Numbered from the stretch's first letter, positions 7,145-17,879 are shown. The stretch is DNA of 64,000 nucleotides from Desulfatitalea tepidiphila (GCF_001293685.1 NZ_BCAG01000005.1:62001-126000), one strand, 5' to 3'. The notes: generated by a model not told the origin, from the letters alone. Numbers and translations: made by a program.

Positions 7145-7995
7145 TTTCCCAATCCTCTGGCTTGGTCGGCGTTGGACCACGTGACGTCGCCCTTAAGATA
7201 AAGTTCCACAGCCTCGCGCACACTCATATTTTCGAGATTCTGGGCAACGCGGATACCCGTGGCCGCAAGCGCCTGAAAGGCCTTGGGGCCGACATAACCG
7301 GTCAGCACGGCTTCGACGCCGGTGGATACGACGTTCTCGGCAGCTTGAATCCCTGCCCCCTGGGCTCTGGCCTGGCTGGCGCCATTGTCCAGATACTCGA
7401 ACTCCATGGTTTCCGGATTGACGATAACGAAACCGGCCGCGCGGCCGAATCGTGGATCGACGCGATCGTCCAGGGTCGGTCCTTCACTGGTGACTGCGAT
7501 TCTTTTCATGGACATATTCTCCTTTTGAACGAATTGGTGCTCCTGGTGCTGCTTCTGTTGATCCTTTTGGGCATGACACTCAGCACCCACAGGTTCTCCA
7601 AATGCGCAGGTCCGGGGCTCGTGCTGATCATCCGGGTTGTTGTTCGGGTTATCGAATAGACTTTCGGTGAGATCCTCGGTGGCGGCTTCTTCGGAAGCCG
7701 ATTCCGCCAAACGATAATCCCCCCCGTGAATACGTAATGCCATTCCGCCGACTAGAGCCTTGGCGACCGTCTGGTGAGCCGACGCCAGGATTCGGCCAAA
7801 GGTCTGGCGGGAGACATGCATCTGCTGGGCGGCCGCCTCGTGGTTCAACCCTTCCAGATCGGCCAGGCGGATGGCTTCGAAGCCGTCCAATGGCAAATAG
7901 ACTTCCGCCAGTTCACGCAACGGCACTCCCCGGGGCTTGAAATAGGTCACCTCAGGGGTTGTGTTGACATTCCGACATTTTCTAGGTCGCGGCAT
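7141..7995 (-). CDS. DUF134 HTH domain fused to NifX-type domain
   Basis: This 284-residue open frame has two parts. Residues 1-110 are a DUF134/UPF0251 protein (start MPRPRKCR, GVPLREL, EAIRLADLEGL, and helix-turn-helix VSRQTFGRIL), a presumed DNA-binding regulator. Residues about 165-284 are a NifX-like domain (RIAVTSEGPTLDDRVDPRFGRA, DNGASQARAQGAG). The linker is Asn/Gln/His-rich. GGTGGAG precedes the start. An internal AAGGAG with ATG near 7517 or 7511 could also produce the NifX part alone. Fusion suggests a regulator that senses a metal cluster through its NifX domain (inference). Confidence 0.8.
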   Translation of the reverse strand: MPRPRKCRNVNTTPEVTYFKPRGVPLRELAEVYLPLDGFEAIRLADLEGLNHEAAAQQMHVSRQTFGRILASAHQTVAKALVGGMALRIHGGDYRLAESASEEAATEDLTESLFDNPNNNPDDQHEPRTCAFGEPVGAECHAQKDQQKQHQEHQFVQKENMSMKRIAVTSEGPTLDDRVDPRFGRAAGFVIVNPETMEFEYLDNGASQARAQGAGIQAAENVVSTGVEAVLTGYVGPKAFQALAATGIRVAQNLENMSVREAVELYLKGDVTWSNADQARGLGK

Positions 7996-8064
7996 ATTCT
8001 CCACCTTACCTTTGTCATCGTTTTTACGACCAGGACAGATTGGCTTACTACGTTGATGGGCATT

Positions 8065-8088
8065 CGTCAAGGAAAAGAGCATATGCTC
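8065..8088 (-). promoter_or_regulatory. Candidate operator palindrome and -35 for the DUF134-NifX gene
   Basis: GAGCATATGCTC at 8077-8088 is a perfect 12-base palindrome lying six bases upstream (minus sense) of TTGACG (8065-8070). A good -10 is not visible. The arrangement, a palindrome just upstream of a -35, mirrors that at 8998-9017 for the DUF134 paralogue. The rest of 7996-8225 shows nothing else. Confidence 0.35.
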
Positions 8089-8225
8089 ATAAACAGGGTC
8101 GCCAAAGATGGGCCGACACCCGTCCAGATCCAGCCGGGGCCCGACGACGATACGGGTTCCGGCGGCAGCCCGGGCACGTCCGGATTCGGCTCCGAAAATG
8201 CGGTGGCTTGCCGCCGGGACAACGG

Positions 8226-8528
8226 TTATCGACGGTTTCTGCCCGCTCCCCTGGGTCTGCCGCCCCAGACGTCGGAGGAAGAAATTTCCGGCGATGCACC
8301 GGTGGCGCGGAATCGGCCGCCGCGGCCGGTCCCCATGGGCGCGCCGGTCAAACGCCCCTGTCCGGGGAGCATCCCCAGCAGGCGCCGGCATCTATGCTGA
8401 AAGCGCTGCATGATTTGGCCGCCCCAGCCGCCGGCGGCACCCGGCTGATATCCGGTTCGACAACCGCCATACCCTCTTCCAGTTGCGGGACCATTGCCAA
8501 GAGGTCCCCTTCCATCACGATTTGGCAT
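8226..8528 (-). CDS. DUF5320 glycine-rich small protein
   Basis: This 100-residue protein starts MPNRDGRGPLGNGPATGRGYG, the hallmark N terminus of DUF5320 proteins found beside NifX and DUF134 genes in anaerobes. It is rich in Gly, Arg and Pro and has little predicted structure. The start at 8528 has a near-perfect ribosome site (AAAGGAGG, six-base spacing); the longer frame begins without one. Function is unknown; association with metal-cluster genes is the only clue. Confidence 0.75.
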   Translation of the reverse strand: MPNRDGRGPLGNGPATGRGYGGCRTGYQPGAAGGWGGQIMQRFQHRCRRLLGMLPGQGRLTGAPMGTGRGGRFRATGASPEISSSDVWGGRPRGAGRNRR

Positions 8529-8561
8529 GATATGCCTCCTTTGCTCAGGGTTTTTCACCCG

Positions 8562-8930
8562 TTAAAACTCTCTCATTCGTCTTCCACGGCCGTGGCCGCC
8601 CCCCATGGGGCCGGGCCGATGCGCCTGACCTTCCTGGCCGACCACCCGGTAACTGCCCCCGTCGATGTGAATGGCCCATCCGTTGCTCAATGCCCGGGCC
8701 ACGACACGACGCGCTTCGGCCAGGATCCGGGAAAAGGTTGGCCTGGAAACGCCCATGCGTTCGGCCGCCTCCAGATGGTCCATCTCTTCGGCATCCGCCA
8801 GGCGAATCGCCTCCAGCCCCTCTATGGAGAGATTTAGGCCGGTCAACCCCTCCAGCGGCACACCTTGGGGTTTATAAAAGGTGTGCACGGGTTCACGTCC
8901 CACACGGCGGCATTTTCTGGGTCTCGGCAT
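8562..8930 (-). CDS. DUF134 family HTH protein
   Basis: This 122-residue stand-alone paralogue of the DUF134 half at 7995 has MPRPRKCRRV, GVPLEGLTGLNLS, EAIRLADAEEMDHLEAAERMGVSRPTFSRIL (helix-turn-helix about residues 50-75) and a His/Gly/Arg-rich tail. DUF134 proteins are predicted DNA-binding regulators of redox or cofactor genes. The ATG at 8930 is chosen because GGGGAG lies five bases before it. A perfect sigma70 promoter and two palindromes precede it, suggesting autoregulation. It is probably the first gene of the minus-strand cluster. Confidence 0.85.
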   Translation of the reverse strand: MPRPRKCRRVGREPVHTFYKPQGVPLEGLTGLNLSIEGLEAIRLADAEEMDHLEAAERMGVSRPTFSRILAEARRVVARALSNGWAIHIDGGSYRVVGQEGQAHRPGPMGGGHGRGRRMREF

Positions 8931-8946
8931 GTTCACTCCCCGTTTG

Positions 8947-9017
8947 TTTTGAAATCACGTTCATAATAATGATGGGCGCCCGGGTTGTCAACGAGAGTTT
9001 TGAACATTATTTCAAAA
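8947..9017 (-). promoter_or_regulatory. Consensus promoter flanked by two operator-like palindromes
   Basis: On the minus strand TTGACA (8986-8991) and TATTAT (8963-8968) are exactly 17 bases apart. Upstream lies TTTTGAA-N6-TTCAAAA (8998-9017, a perfect palindrome), and overlapping the -10 lies TTTTGAA-N6-TTCATAA (8947-8966). The two centres are 51 bases apart. The arrangement suggests a regulator, perhaps the DUF134 product itself, binding two sites around the promoter. Confidence 0.7.
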
Positions 9018-9024
9018 TTAACAA

Positions 9025-9069
9025 GTGTCCCTCCACAAATAGGCAAATTGGCCATTCGTGGAGGGGCAC
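9025..9069. repeat. Short palindromic repeat, family 2 (short form)
   Basis: GTGTCCCTCCACAAATAGGC pairs with GGCCATTCGTGGAGGGGCAC around a few bases. The termini match those of the 141-bp element at 17736-17876 and of the copy at 42563-42606. Confidence 0.65.
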
Positions 9070-9073
9070 GAAC

Positions 9074-9117
9074 TAAAAAAAGAGGCCGCATCCCCAACCC
9101 AAGGGATACGACCTCTT
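9074..9117 (-). terminator. Intrinsic terminator of the peroxiredoxin gene
   Basis: On the minus strand a 15-base stem (AAGAGGTCGTATCCC with GGGATGCGGCCTCTT) is followed by a run of seven T. It lies just after the stop codon at 9154. Confidence 0.85.
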
Positions 9118-9153
9118 GCGTCAACCGATTCGACTCAGCGGTGAATCGCTATA

Positions 9154-9870
9154 TCAATCGAATGCCATCTCGGTTTTCCACACCTCCCACACCTTGCCGA
9201 CCAGATCGGGCCCGGGTTTCAAGGTCACTTTGCCCGGTTTCCAGCCGGATGGAGTGGCTTCCTTGCCCTTGCTGTTTCTCACCAACTGGAAAGCCTGCAC
9301 CTGTCGGATGGATTCCATGATATTGCGTCCCACCGGCGGTGTCAGCACCTCGAAACCCTGCACCACGCCCTCGGGATCGATGATGAACCGGCCGCGGGTT
9401 TCCACGCCGGCGTCTTCGTCGTATACGCCGAACACCTTGCCGACCCGTCCGCCGGCATCGGAGAGCATGGGGAACGGCACCCCGCCGTTCACCATCTTGG
9501 ACAGTTCATTGTCGTTCCACATTTTGTGGACGAACACGCTGTCGATGCTCATGGAGAGAATCTCAACGCCGAGTTTCTGAAATTCGGGATACTTTTCGGC
9601 AACTGCCGAAATTTCGGTCGCTCAGACGAAGGTGAAATCGCCCGGATAGAAACAGAGAATGACCCACTTGCCCAAATACTCGGACAGTTTAACCGCGCCA
9701 AATTTTCCTTGATGATAGGCCGGAGCAGTAAAATCCGGAGCTTTTTTACCAACTTTTATCATGGGGGTCACCTCCTTTTGCGTTTGATGAACAACTTCCT
9801 TCGGCTCTGCTACCGTCTCTCCGACCGGTCCGCCAGTGGGCCTGGCACAGCCAACCTCCACCTCTTCCAT
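9154..9870 (-). CDS. Selenocysteine-containing peroxiredoxin (AhpC/TSA family)
   Basis: The frame is continuous if TGA at 9622-9624 is read as selenocysteine: [21 protein letters not shown] matches the peroxidatic motif FTFVCxTE of AhpC/TSA enzymes, which reduce peroxides. Ten bases after UGA a stem-loop (TTTCGGC / AGTT / GCCGAAA, 9611-9594) is well placed for a bacterial SECIS. The resolving-Cys region EVCPA reads [10 protein letters not shown], so no C-terminal resolving cysteine exists. There are two starts with strong ribosome sites: 9870 (238 residues, adds a Cys8-containing tail) and 9762 (202 residues, Sec47). It lies downstream of a Fur-type regulator. Annotation programs will split it in two. 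Confidence 0.88.
9594..9624 (-). promoter_or_regulatory. Candidate bacterial SECIS element
   Basis: A 7-bp perfect stem with a four-base loop starts ten bases after the in-frame UGA, within the coding sequence, as required for SelB recruitment in bacteria. An overlapping palindrome CCGAAATTTCGG (9607-9618) offers an alternative fold. Confidence 0.65.
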
Positions 9871-10009
9871 ACGGTTCTCCTTTCCCGTTTTCCCTTCCCG
9901 TTCTTTCGCGGGAGAAGGATGTTAAAGCTGAGCCTCCCCATCACCGCCATCCCTCCCCATGCGTTTCAGGCAGGCCATGGCCCTGATGGTGGATGCGAGC
10001 GTATCCGCA

Positions 10010-10213
10010 CTAAACATCCAGCCAGATGTCGGCCTCGCTTCCGCAGTGGCTGCACACGGCATGCCCCTTGGTTTTGCCTTCAGCCGCTCCGACGATTTTC
10101 GGCGGCGGCGCATCATCCGGCAACACATCCGACAACGAGCACGTCACCACCATCTCCGCCTCGTTGCCGCAGTTCTTGCATTCACACACCTGTTTAAAAG
10201 TTTTTTCTGCCAT
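10010..10213 (-). CDS. Small zinc-ribbon protein
   Basis: This 67-residue protein has two cysteine pairs (CKNCG near residue 12 and CSHCG near 57) that should bind one zinc or iron. I do not recognise a named family. The start at 10213 is supported by GGAGGTGA; the longer frame adds eight residues. It follows the Fur-family regulator by 27 bases and precedes the selenoperoxiredoxin, so it is probably part of the same peroxide or metal response unit. Confidence 0.65.
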   Translation of the reverse strand: MAEKTFKQVCECKNCGNEAEMVVTCSLSDVLPDDAPPPKIVGAAEGKTKGHAVCSHCGSEADIWLDV

Positions 10214-10240
10214 GACGTCACCTCCTGTTGCCACCCCGCC

Positions 10241-10681
10241 CTATTCTATTGGCCTGCAATTGGCGCAAAGGCCGAAAAAATCGAGCCGATGGGTCAATAT
10301 TTTAAACCCGGTCTCTGTCTCGACCTCCTTGGACATGTCCCTGAGGCTCTCGAGATCCGGATCCACGATGGTTTTACACCTCACGCAAATCAGGTGAGGG
10401 TGTGGGTAAGGCTTGTTGCCATCATAACGGTTGCTGCCGTCGGCAAATCCCAGTTCCAGAACTTCGCCCAACGACTTGATGAGCATCACGTTGCGGTACA
10501 CCGTGGCGAGGCTCATGGTCGGAAATTCGTCCCGCAACTGTTCGAAAATACCCTCGACCGACGGATGACCCTCGCTCATCGCCAGCAACCTGGCAATGGC
10601 CAGGCGCTGAGGCGTCAACTTGTGGTTGCTGCCCTTTAACTTTTCGATAATGGAACGAAACCTCGTGTCATGGTCGGTCAT
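10241..10681 (-). CDS. Fur-family transcriptional regulator (PerR-like)
   Basis: This 146-residue protein has a winged helix (LTPQRLAIARLL...HPSVEGIFEQL...SLATVYRNVMLI) at about residues 15-80 and a dimerisation domain with HPHLICVRCKTIVD. The cysteine pairs CVRC and CANC form the structural zinc site. The location next to peroxiredoxin suggests a PerR role, sensing peroxide through Fe-bound histidines; a Fur role cannot be excluded. The ATG at 10681 is preferred over an in-frame TTG at 10702. A perfect Fur/PerR-like box lies 28 bases upstream, implying autoregulation. Confidence 0.87.
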   Translation of the reverse strand: MTDHDTRFRSIIEKLKGSNHKLTPQRLAIARLLAMSEGHPSVEGIFEQLRDEFPTMSLATVYRNVMLIKSLGEVLELGFADGSNRYDGNKPYPHPHLICVRCKTIVDPDLESLRDMSKEVETETGFKILTHRLDFFGLCANCRPIE

Positions 10682-10708
10682 TGACGGCAACCTCGATGGC
10701 AAGTTTTA

Positions 10709-10727
10709 AATAATAACAATTATTATT
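10709..10727 (-). promoter_or_regulatory. Fur/PerR-like operator box
   Basis: AATAATAA-CAA-TTATTATT is a perfect 8-base inverted repeat with a three-base centre, closely resembling Fur/PerR boxes. It sits directly upstream of the Fur-family gene. Confidence 0.75.
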
Positions 10728-10769
10728 AACAAAGCTTTCGCGCCACTGCAAGTGATAACTTCTATCTTA

Positions 10770-11192
10770 TCAGGGGCTGAAATCCGGCAGGGGGGTGTGG
10801 AGCAACCACCTTTCTTTCTGTTCATCAAAACGCCAGGTTTGACGGTATTCAATGGTTTTCAGGATATTGCGATCCAGCAGGAAATATTGCAGCTGCACCA
10901 CCTGATCGACAGTGAGATAATCTTCTGAGATGTTTACATGAGTCACCATGAAGTCCACGACCTTGATGTTTTTATAGGTCTCGAAGGCGACATCTTCACC
11001 TCTGTAGGCAGGGTCGATAAAATCTTGAACGGCGTGGAATTGGGATCGCCTCAAGGTGATGTCGTACACCTCAAACGTCGTGTCGAACTGGGACAGCCGA
11101 ACTTTTTCGGCCAGGCTGGCACATGAAAAGAATAGCGGCACAACTAGAAAAAGAAGCAGCCGCCCATATGATTTTAACGTACAGATGCCCAC
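10770..11192 (-). CDS. Hypothetical lipoprotein
   Basis: This 140-residue protein has a hydrophobic signal followed by a lipobox (LFFSC, Cys24), so it is probably lipid-anchored. The mature part is about 115 residues, mixed alpha/beta, with no recognised motif. The start is GTG at 11192 with AGGAG eight bases before it. It lies 58 bases after another small lipoprotein gene on the same strand, suggesting a common envelope function. No function can be assigned. Confidence 0.7.
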   Translation of the reverse strand: MGICTLKSYGRLLLFLVVPLFFSCASLAEKVRLSQFDTTFEVYDITLRRSQFHAVQDFIDPAYRGEDVAFETYKNIKVVDFMVTHVNISEDYLTVDQVVQLQYFLLDRNILKTIEYRQTWRFDEQKERWLLHTPLPDFSP

Positions 11193-11250
11193 GGCGCCTT
11201 CTCCTCATTAGATGTGCTGGTCATCCCCTATGGTCGGCTTCAATGCCCTA

Positions 11251-11520
11251 TCAGAGCCCCTTGGCGGAGTAGAACACCACGCTTTCACCGCCAAATTTGA
11301 CGTCAATGTGTCGGGTTTCGTCGCCCCACGTACACTCCTTGAAACCCAATGCGCCTTCGCACGCGTCGGGTTGCCCCAGGATCTTCACCACCTCTTCGAA
11401 ACTCATACCGACCCGAAGTTGATCATACGCTTCAGGCGTCAATTTGCTGCATCCAAAAACGATCGACAGAAGGGCGACACAAATGAGTACACACCCGAAT
11501 CTTCCCATCTCCTTGTTCAT
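11251..11520 (-). CDS. SmpA/OmlA-like small lipoprotein (DUF3862-type)
   Basis: This 89-residue protein has a signal peptide ending in IVFGC (lipobox), then KLTPEAYDQLRVGMSFEEVVKILGQPDAC, the typical helix-turn-helix of the SmpA/OmlA (BLIP-like) fold, and a short beta segment. Such lipoproteins often sit in the outer membrane or bind partner proteins. The start at 11520 is preceded by GGAGGTG; the longer frame is unlikely because it would bury the signal sequence. Confidence 0.75.
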   Translation of the reverse strand: MNKEMGRFGCVLICVALLSIVFGCSKLTPEAYDQLRVGMSFEEVVKILGQPDACEGALGFKECTWGDETRHIDVKFGGESVVFYSAKGL

Positions 11521-11616
11521 GGCGACCACCTCCAACCCAACGGCCATACTGGCCTGATTCGCCTGTGCGCCCGCGGCAATTTCCGGTTCCTGTTGCGTGC
11601 GGCGACAACGCATCCG

Positions 11617-12045
11617 TTATCCATCGATGGACTTCGCCTTTTCTTCGATCTTTCGATTGAATCTCTTTGCATCGATGATCATGCGTTCGTGAAACCCCTT
11701 GCCGATGAGACCCGATTCATCGAAGGCCGCCACCTCAAAGACCACTCTGCGGCCGTCCACCTCGATGACCTTGACCTGCGCACGCACCTCCATCCCGGGT
11801 GGCGTGGCCGCAACATGGGCCACATTGATGTGCGTGCCGACGCTCTGCTCGTCGGGCCAGTCGATGTGGGGATTAATCGTCTGGACGCACGTCCATTCGA
11901 TGAAACCCACCATATAGCCGGTAGCAAACACCTTTGGCATGACCTGGAATTCGGCTGCCTCCGGATAAAGGGCCGGTACGGTTTTGGCCTCGGTCAGACG
12001 AAAACGGAATTCATGTGCAAGGCCCGGTTTTAGCGTCTCTTTCAT
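11617..12045 (-). CDS. FlK-type (hotdog) thioesterase
   Basis: This 142-residue hotdog-fold protein is similar in pattern to fluoroacetyl-CoA thioesterase (TVPALYPEAAEFQVMPKVFATGYMVGFIEWTC, VGTHINVAHVAATPPGMEVRAQVKV). It should hydrolyse a small acyl-CoA thioester; the substrate is unknown. The start at 12045 has GAGGAG upstream, and the longer frame is rejected. It shares its direction with the lipoprotein genes downstream. Confidence 0.8.
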   Translation of the reverse strand: MKETLKPGLAHEFRFRLTEAKTVPALYPEAAEFQVMPKVFATGYMVGFIEWTCVQTINPHIDWPDEQSVGTHINVAHVAATPPGMEVRAQVKVIEVDGRRVVFEVAAFDESGLIGKGFHERMIIDAKRFNRKIEEKAKSIDG

Positions 12046-12174
12046 GCGCGCTCCTCTTTGCCCGATGTCCGCCCGCCAGCATATCAAAAATGATCCCCAT
12101 GAGGAAGGTGCCGATGCGTATGACGCCACACAGACGCCAGAATCAGGCATGCCGGAAGGAAAATGTGCCGGGCC

Positions 12175-12645
12175 CTACTTTCGCTGGTACATGCCGATCA
12201 ATTCGGCTTGGGAAAGAATATGGCCGGACATGGCTTTCTCCAATGCGGCCTTGGCCGGGCGCTTCAAATCATCGAGGACGACGTCCAAGGCGTACAGCTT
12301 ATGGAAATAGCGGTGCTGGCCGATCGGCGGACAGGGGCCGCCGTATCCGGTGCGTTTCCAGTCGTTTAGCCCCTGCAGCGTGCCGGCGGGCAGGGCATCG
12401 CTCGAAACCCCCTCCGGCAAACGATCCGCCGTGGGCGGTATGTTGTAAAGCACCCAGTGCACCCAGGTCATTTTTGGCTTGGCCGGGTCGGGCGCATCCG
12501 GATCGTCGACGACCAATGCCAGGCTTTTCGTCCCCTCGGGCAGTCCGGACCATCTCAACTCCGGGGAAAGATCGTCGCCATCGCAGGTGAACTTTTTGGG
12601 TATCGACTGCAGATGCCCAAAGCTCGGAGATGTGAGCTGAACCAT
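12175..12645 (-). CDS. YbhB/YbcL-family PEBP-like protein
   Basis: This 156-residue protein belongs to the phosphatidylethanolamine-binding/Raf-kinase-inhibitor-like family. Motifs are the CDGDDLSPELRWSGLPEGTKSLALVVDDPDAP block (ligand-binding Asp and His region), WVHWVLYNIPP and GPCPPIGQHRYFHKLYALD. The bacterial role is unclear; small-ligand binding is likely. No signal peptide is present, so it should be cytoplasmic. It is a single gene with about 130 bases of non-coding DNA on the downstream side. Confidence 0.9.
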   Translation of the reverse strand: MVQLTSPSFGHLQSIPKKFTCDGDDLSPELRWSGLPEGTKSLALVVDDPDAPDPAKPKMTWVHWVLYNIPPTADRLPEGVSSDALPAGTLQGLNDWKRTGYGGPCPPIGQHRYFHKLYALDVVLDDLKRPAKAALEKAMSGHILSQAELIGMYQRK

Positions 12646-12877
12646 CTCGCTACCTCCCTCTTTTATCTTGGTGAACCAAAGGCATGCCCCCGGTGGGGTC
12701 GGCCCCGCCGCAACCTGACACGCCGATGGAAAGGACGGGAAAAAAGATACGTAAACGATTCAAAATGCTAACGTCAAGCGCCGATAGGGTCAACAGATAA
12801 AAGTGGACCTCATTTGGTGTCCTCCGGTCCAACCCTATCTGAATGGGGCAAGGGTCTGAACACTGCAGGCTTGGCGC

Positions 12878-12906
12878 TTGACAGCCATTGGATGGGTTGC
12901 CATACT
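12878..12906 (+). promoter_or_regulatory. Promoter of the hybrid kinase gene
   Basis: TTGACA (12878-12883) and CATACT (12901-12906) are 17 bases apart, giving a leader of about 150 bases to the start at 13065. The remaining intergenic DNA from 12646 to 13064 shows nothing else convincing. Confidence 0.55.
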
Positions 12907-13064
12907 CGCAGAAGGAAATTGGGTATTACCTTCTTTTTCATTATTTCGGGTTGTTATCCCACTTCAAGAGTTCAGCGAAAATGCCGATAACCTGTCTGGC
13001 GGCAACGGCATGCCTCGATGTCGGCGCCAGGAGAATCCATAACAAAGGGGGAGCGGCAAAGCGG

Positions 13065-16569
<3,505 letters not shown>

Positions 16570-16905
16570 ACCGTATCGCTGAGATGCGTGCGCTCTACCG
16601 GTTCTGTTGGCTGCGCTCAATCCCGGTCCTGTGTGTTTGGGAAATGGCGCCCCTTAACTCCCGCAACGTCAAGGGTTTTCCCATGATAACCTTTTCGAAC
16701 ACGATAAAACAGCATCATTATCATTCATCCTCTGCCAGACCGGCAACGTTTCAATCCGATCCCCATCGGCCCGTGTAAAATACCCACCTCATTAGTTCGG
16801 CAGGTTCTTCATTTTCTTGACCTGAGATGAAACGGCTGGTTTGCCCTTTGAACCCCAGGCACCTGAATCGCGTCAGAAAGATGCGCATCCCTGCTGGATC
16901 CTGCA
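16570..16905. other. Intergenic region without recognised feature
   Basis: These 336 bases lie between convergent genes. I see no convincing gene, repeat or strong terminator; the short plus-strand frame here has no ribosome site or recognisable product. Confidence 0.5.
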
Positions 16906-17676
16906 TCAGGTTTTGAATTTGCGGTGAAATGCATCGACTACTTCTCTCAGATCCGGCGTGAGATGTGCGTCCACCGCCGCCCGGATCTCCCCGGGCACCC
17001 CACCGTAGAAGGCTTCGGCGATCCCCCCGGCGATGCATGCCTGGGTGTCGCTGTCGCCGCCCAGCGATACGGCATTTCGAATGGCATCCTCAAAGGAGGT
17101 CGAATCGAGAAATGCGATGACGGCCTCGGGCACGCTTCCCTGGCAGGAGACGTCGAATGCATAGCCGGGCCGAATATCATCCACGCCCCTGTTCAAATCA
17201 TAACCGAACCGGCGGGTGATCTGCGATCGGATATCCTCCTTTTCATGGCCGGCTCTCGCCAGGAAAACCGCCAGGGCAGCGGCCTGGGCCCCCTTGATAC
17301 CTTCCGGATGATTGTGCGAGATGACCGCCGTCTGCCTCGCCTGCTCGAGTACCTCTTCTTCGGAAGTAAAGGCGAACCCGACCGGACTGACCCGCATGGC
17401 GGCGCCGTTTCCCCAGCTGTTGTACGGGGTGGGTTCGGAGGAAAAAAGCCAATGGATAAAAGAACCCCCATAGCCGGCATGGGGATAGCGCCGACCGAAC
17501 GCTCTCACCGCATCCTGGTAGGATCGTCGATTGACGATGGCGTCGGCGATGGCGACCGTGAGCACCGTATCGTCGGTAAAACGGCACTGCGGATGAAAGA
17601 GTGGAAACGCCTTGGTCTTGATCGGATGCCCTTCATGGACCGATCCGATGATGTCTCCGGCAATCGCGCCGATCAT
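16906..17676 (-). CDS. ADP-ribosylglycohydrolase family protein
   Basis: This 256-residue all-helical hydrolase of the DraG/ARH family has MIGAIAGDIIGS, the metal-binding FTDDTVLT near residue 35 and the second metal motif GGDSDTQACIAGGIAEAFYGG near 215. Such enzymes remove ADP-ribose from proteins or small molecules using two Mg ions. No DraT or nitrogenase is nearby, so the target is unknown. The start at 17676 has AAGGAA upstream; an in-frame ATG six codons earlier lacks a ribosome site. Confidence 0.88.
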   Translation of the reverse strand: MIGAIAGDIIGSVHEGHPIKTKAFPLFHPQCRFTDDTVLTVAIADAIVNRRSYQDAVRAFGRRYPHAGYGGSFIHWLFSSEPTPYNSWGNGAAMRVSPVGFAFTSEEEVLEQARQTAVISHNHPEGIKGAQAAALAVFLARAGHEKEDIRSQITRRFGYDLNRGVDDIRPGYAFDVSCQGSVPEAVIAFLDSTSFEDAIRNAVSLGGDSDTQACIAGGIAEAFYGGVPGEIRAAVDAHLTPDLREVVDAFHRKFKT

Positions 17677-17734
17677 ATGCGGGTTCCTTCTCATTCAGCC
17701 TTTGGATTTGGCTACGGCATGGACAGAGACTATC

Positions 17735-17877
17735 AGTGTCCGTCCACATATAGGCAAATTGGGTCGAGATCAAGGCGAGCGAAAAATTTAACCGCAGGCA
17801 TATGGACGATATTCCGAGGATTAAATTTTTCGCGCAACGCCGATATCGGGCCAATTGGCCATTTGTGCATGGGCACT
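17735..17877. repeat. Palindromic repeat, family 2 (long form)
   Basis: The terminal inverted repeats AGTGTCCGTCCAC and (reverse) AGTGCCCATGCAC enclose GGCAAATTGG / CCAATTGGCC and an inner inverted repeat GAAAAATTTAA / TTAAATTTTTC. The whole element can fold on itself. It lies three bases after the BCCT transporter stop and may act as its terminator. Confidence 0.65.
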
Positions 17878-17879
17878 AT

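Noticed and set aside
8040-8837. 265-codon plus-strand frame over the DUF5320 and DUF134 genes
   Set aside because: No ribosome site and no recognisable motif; both genes on the opposite strand have strong family signatures and ribosome sites.
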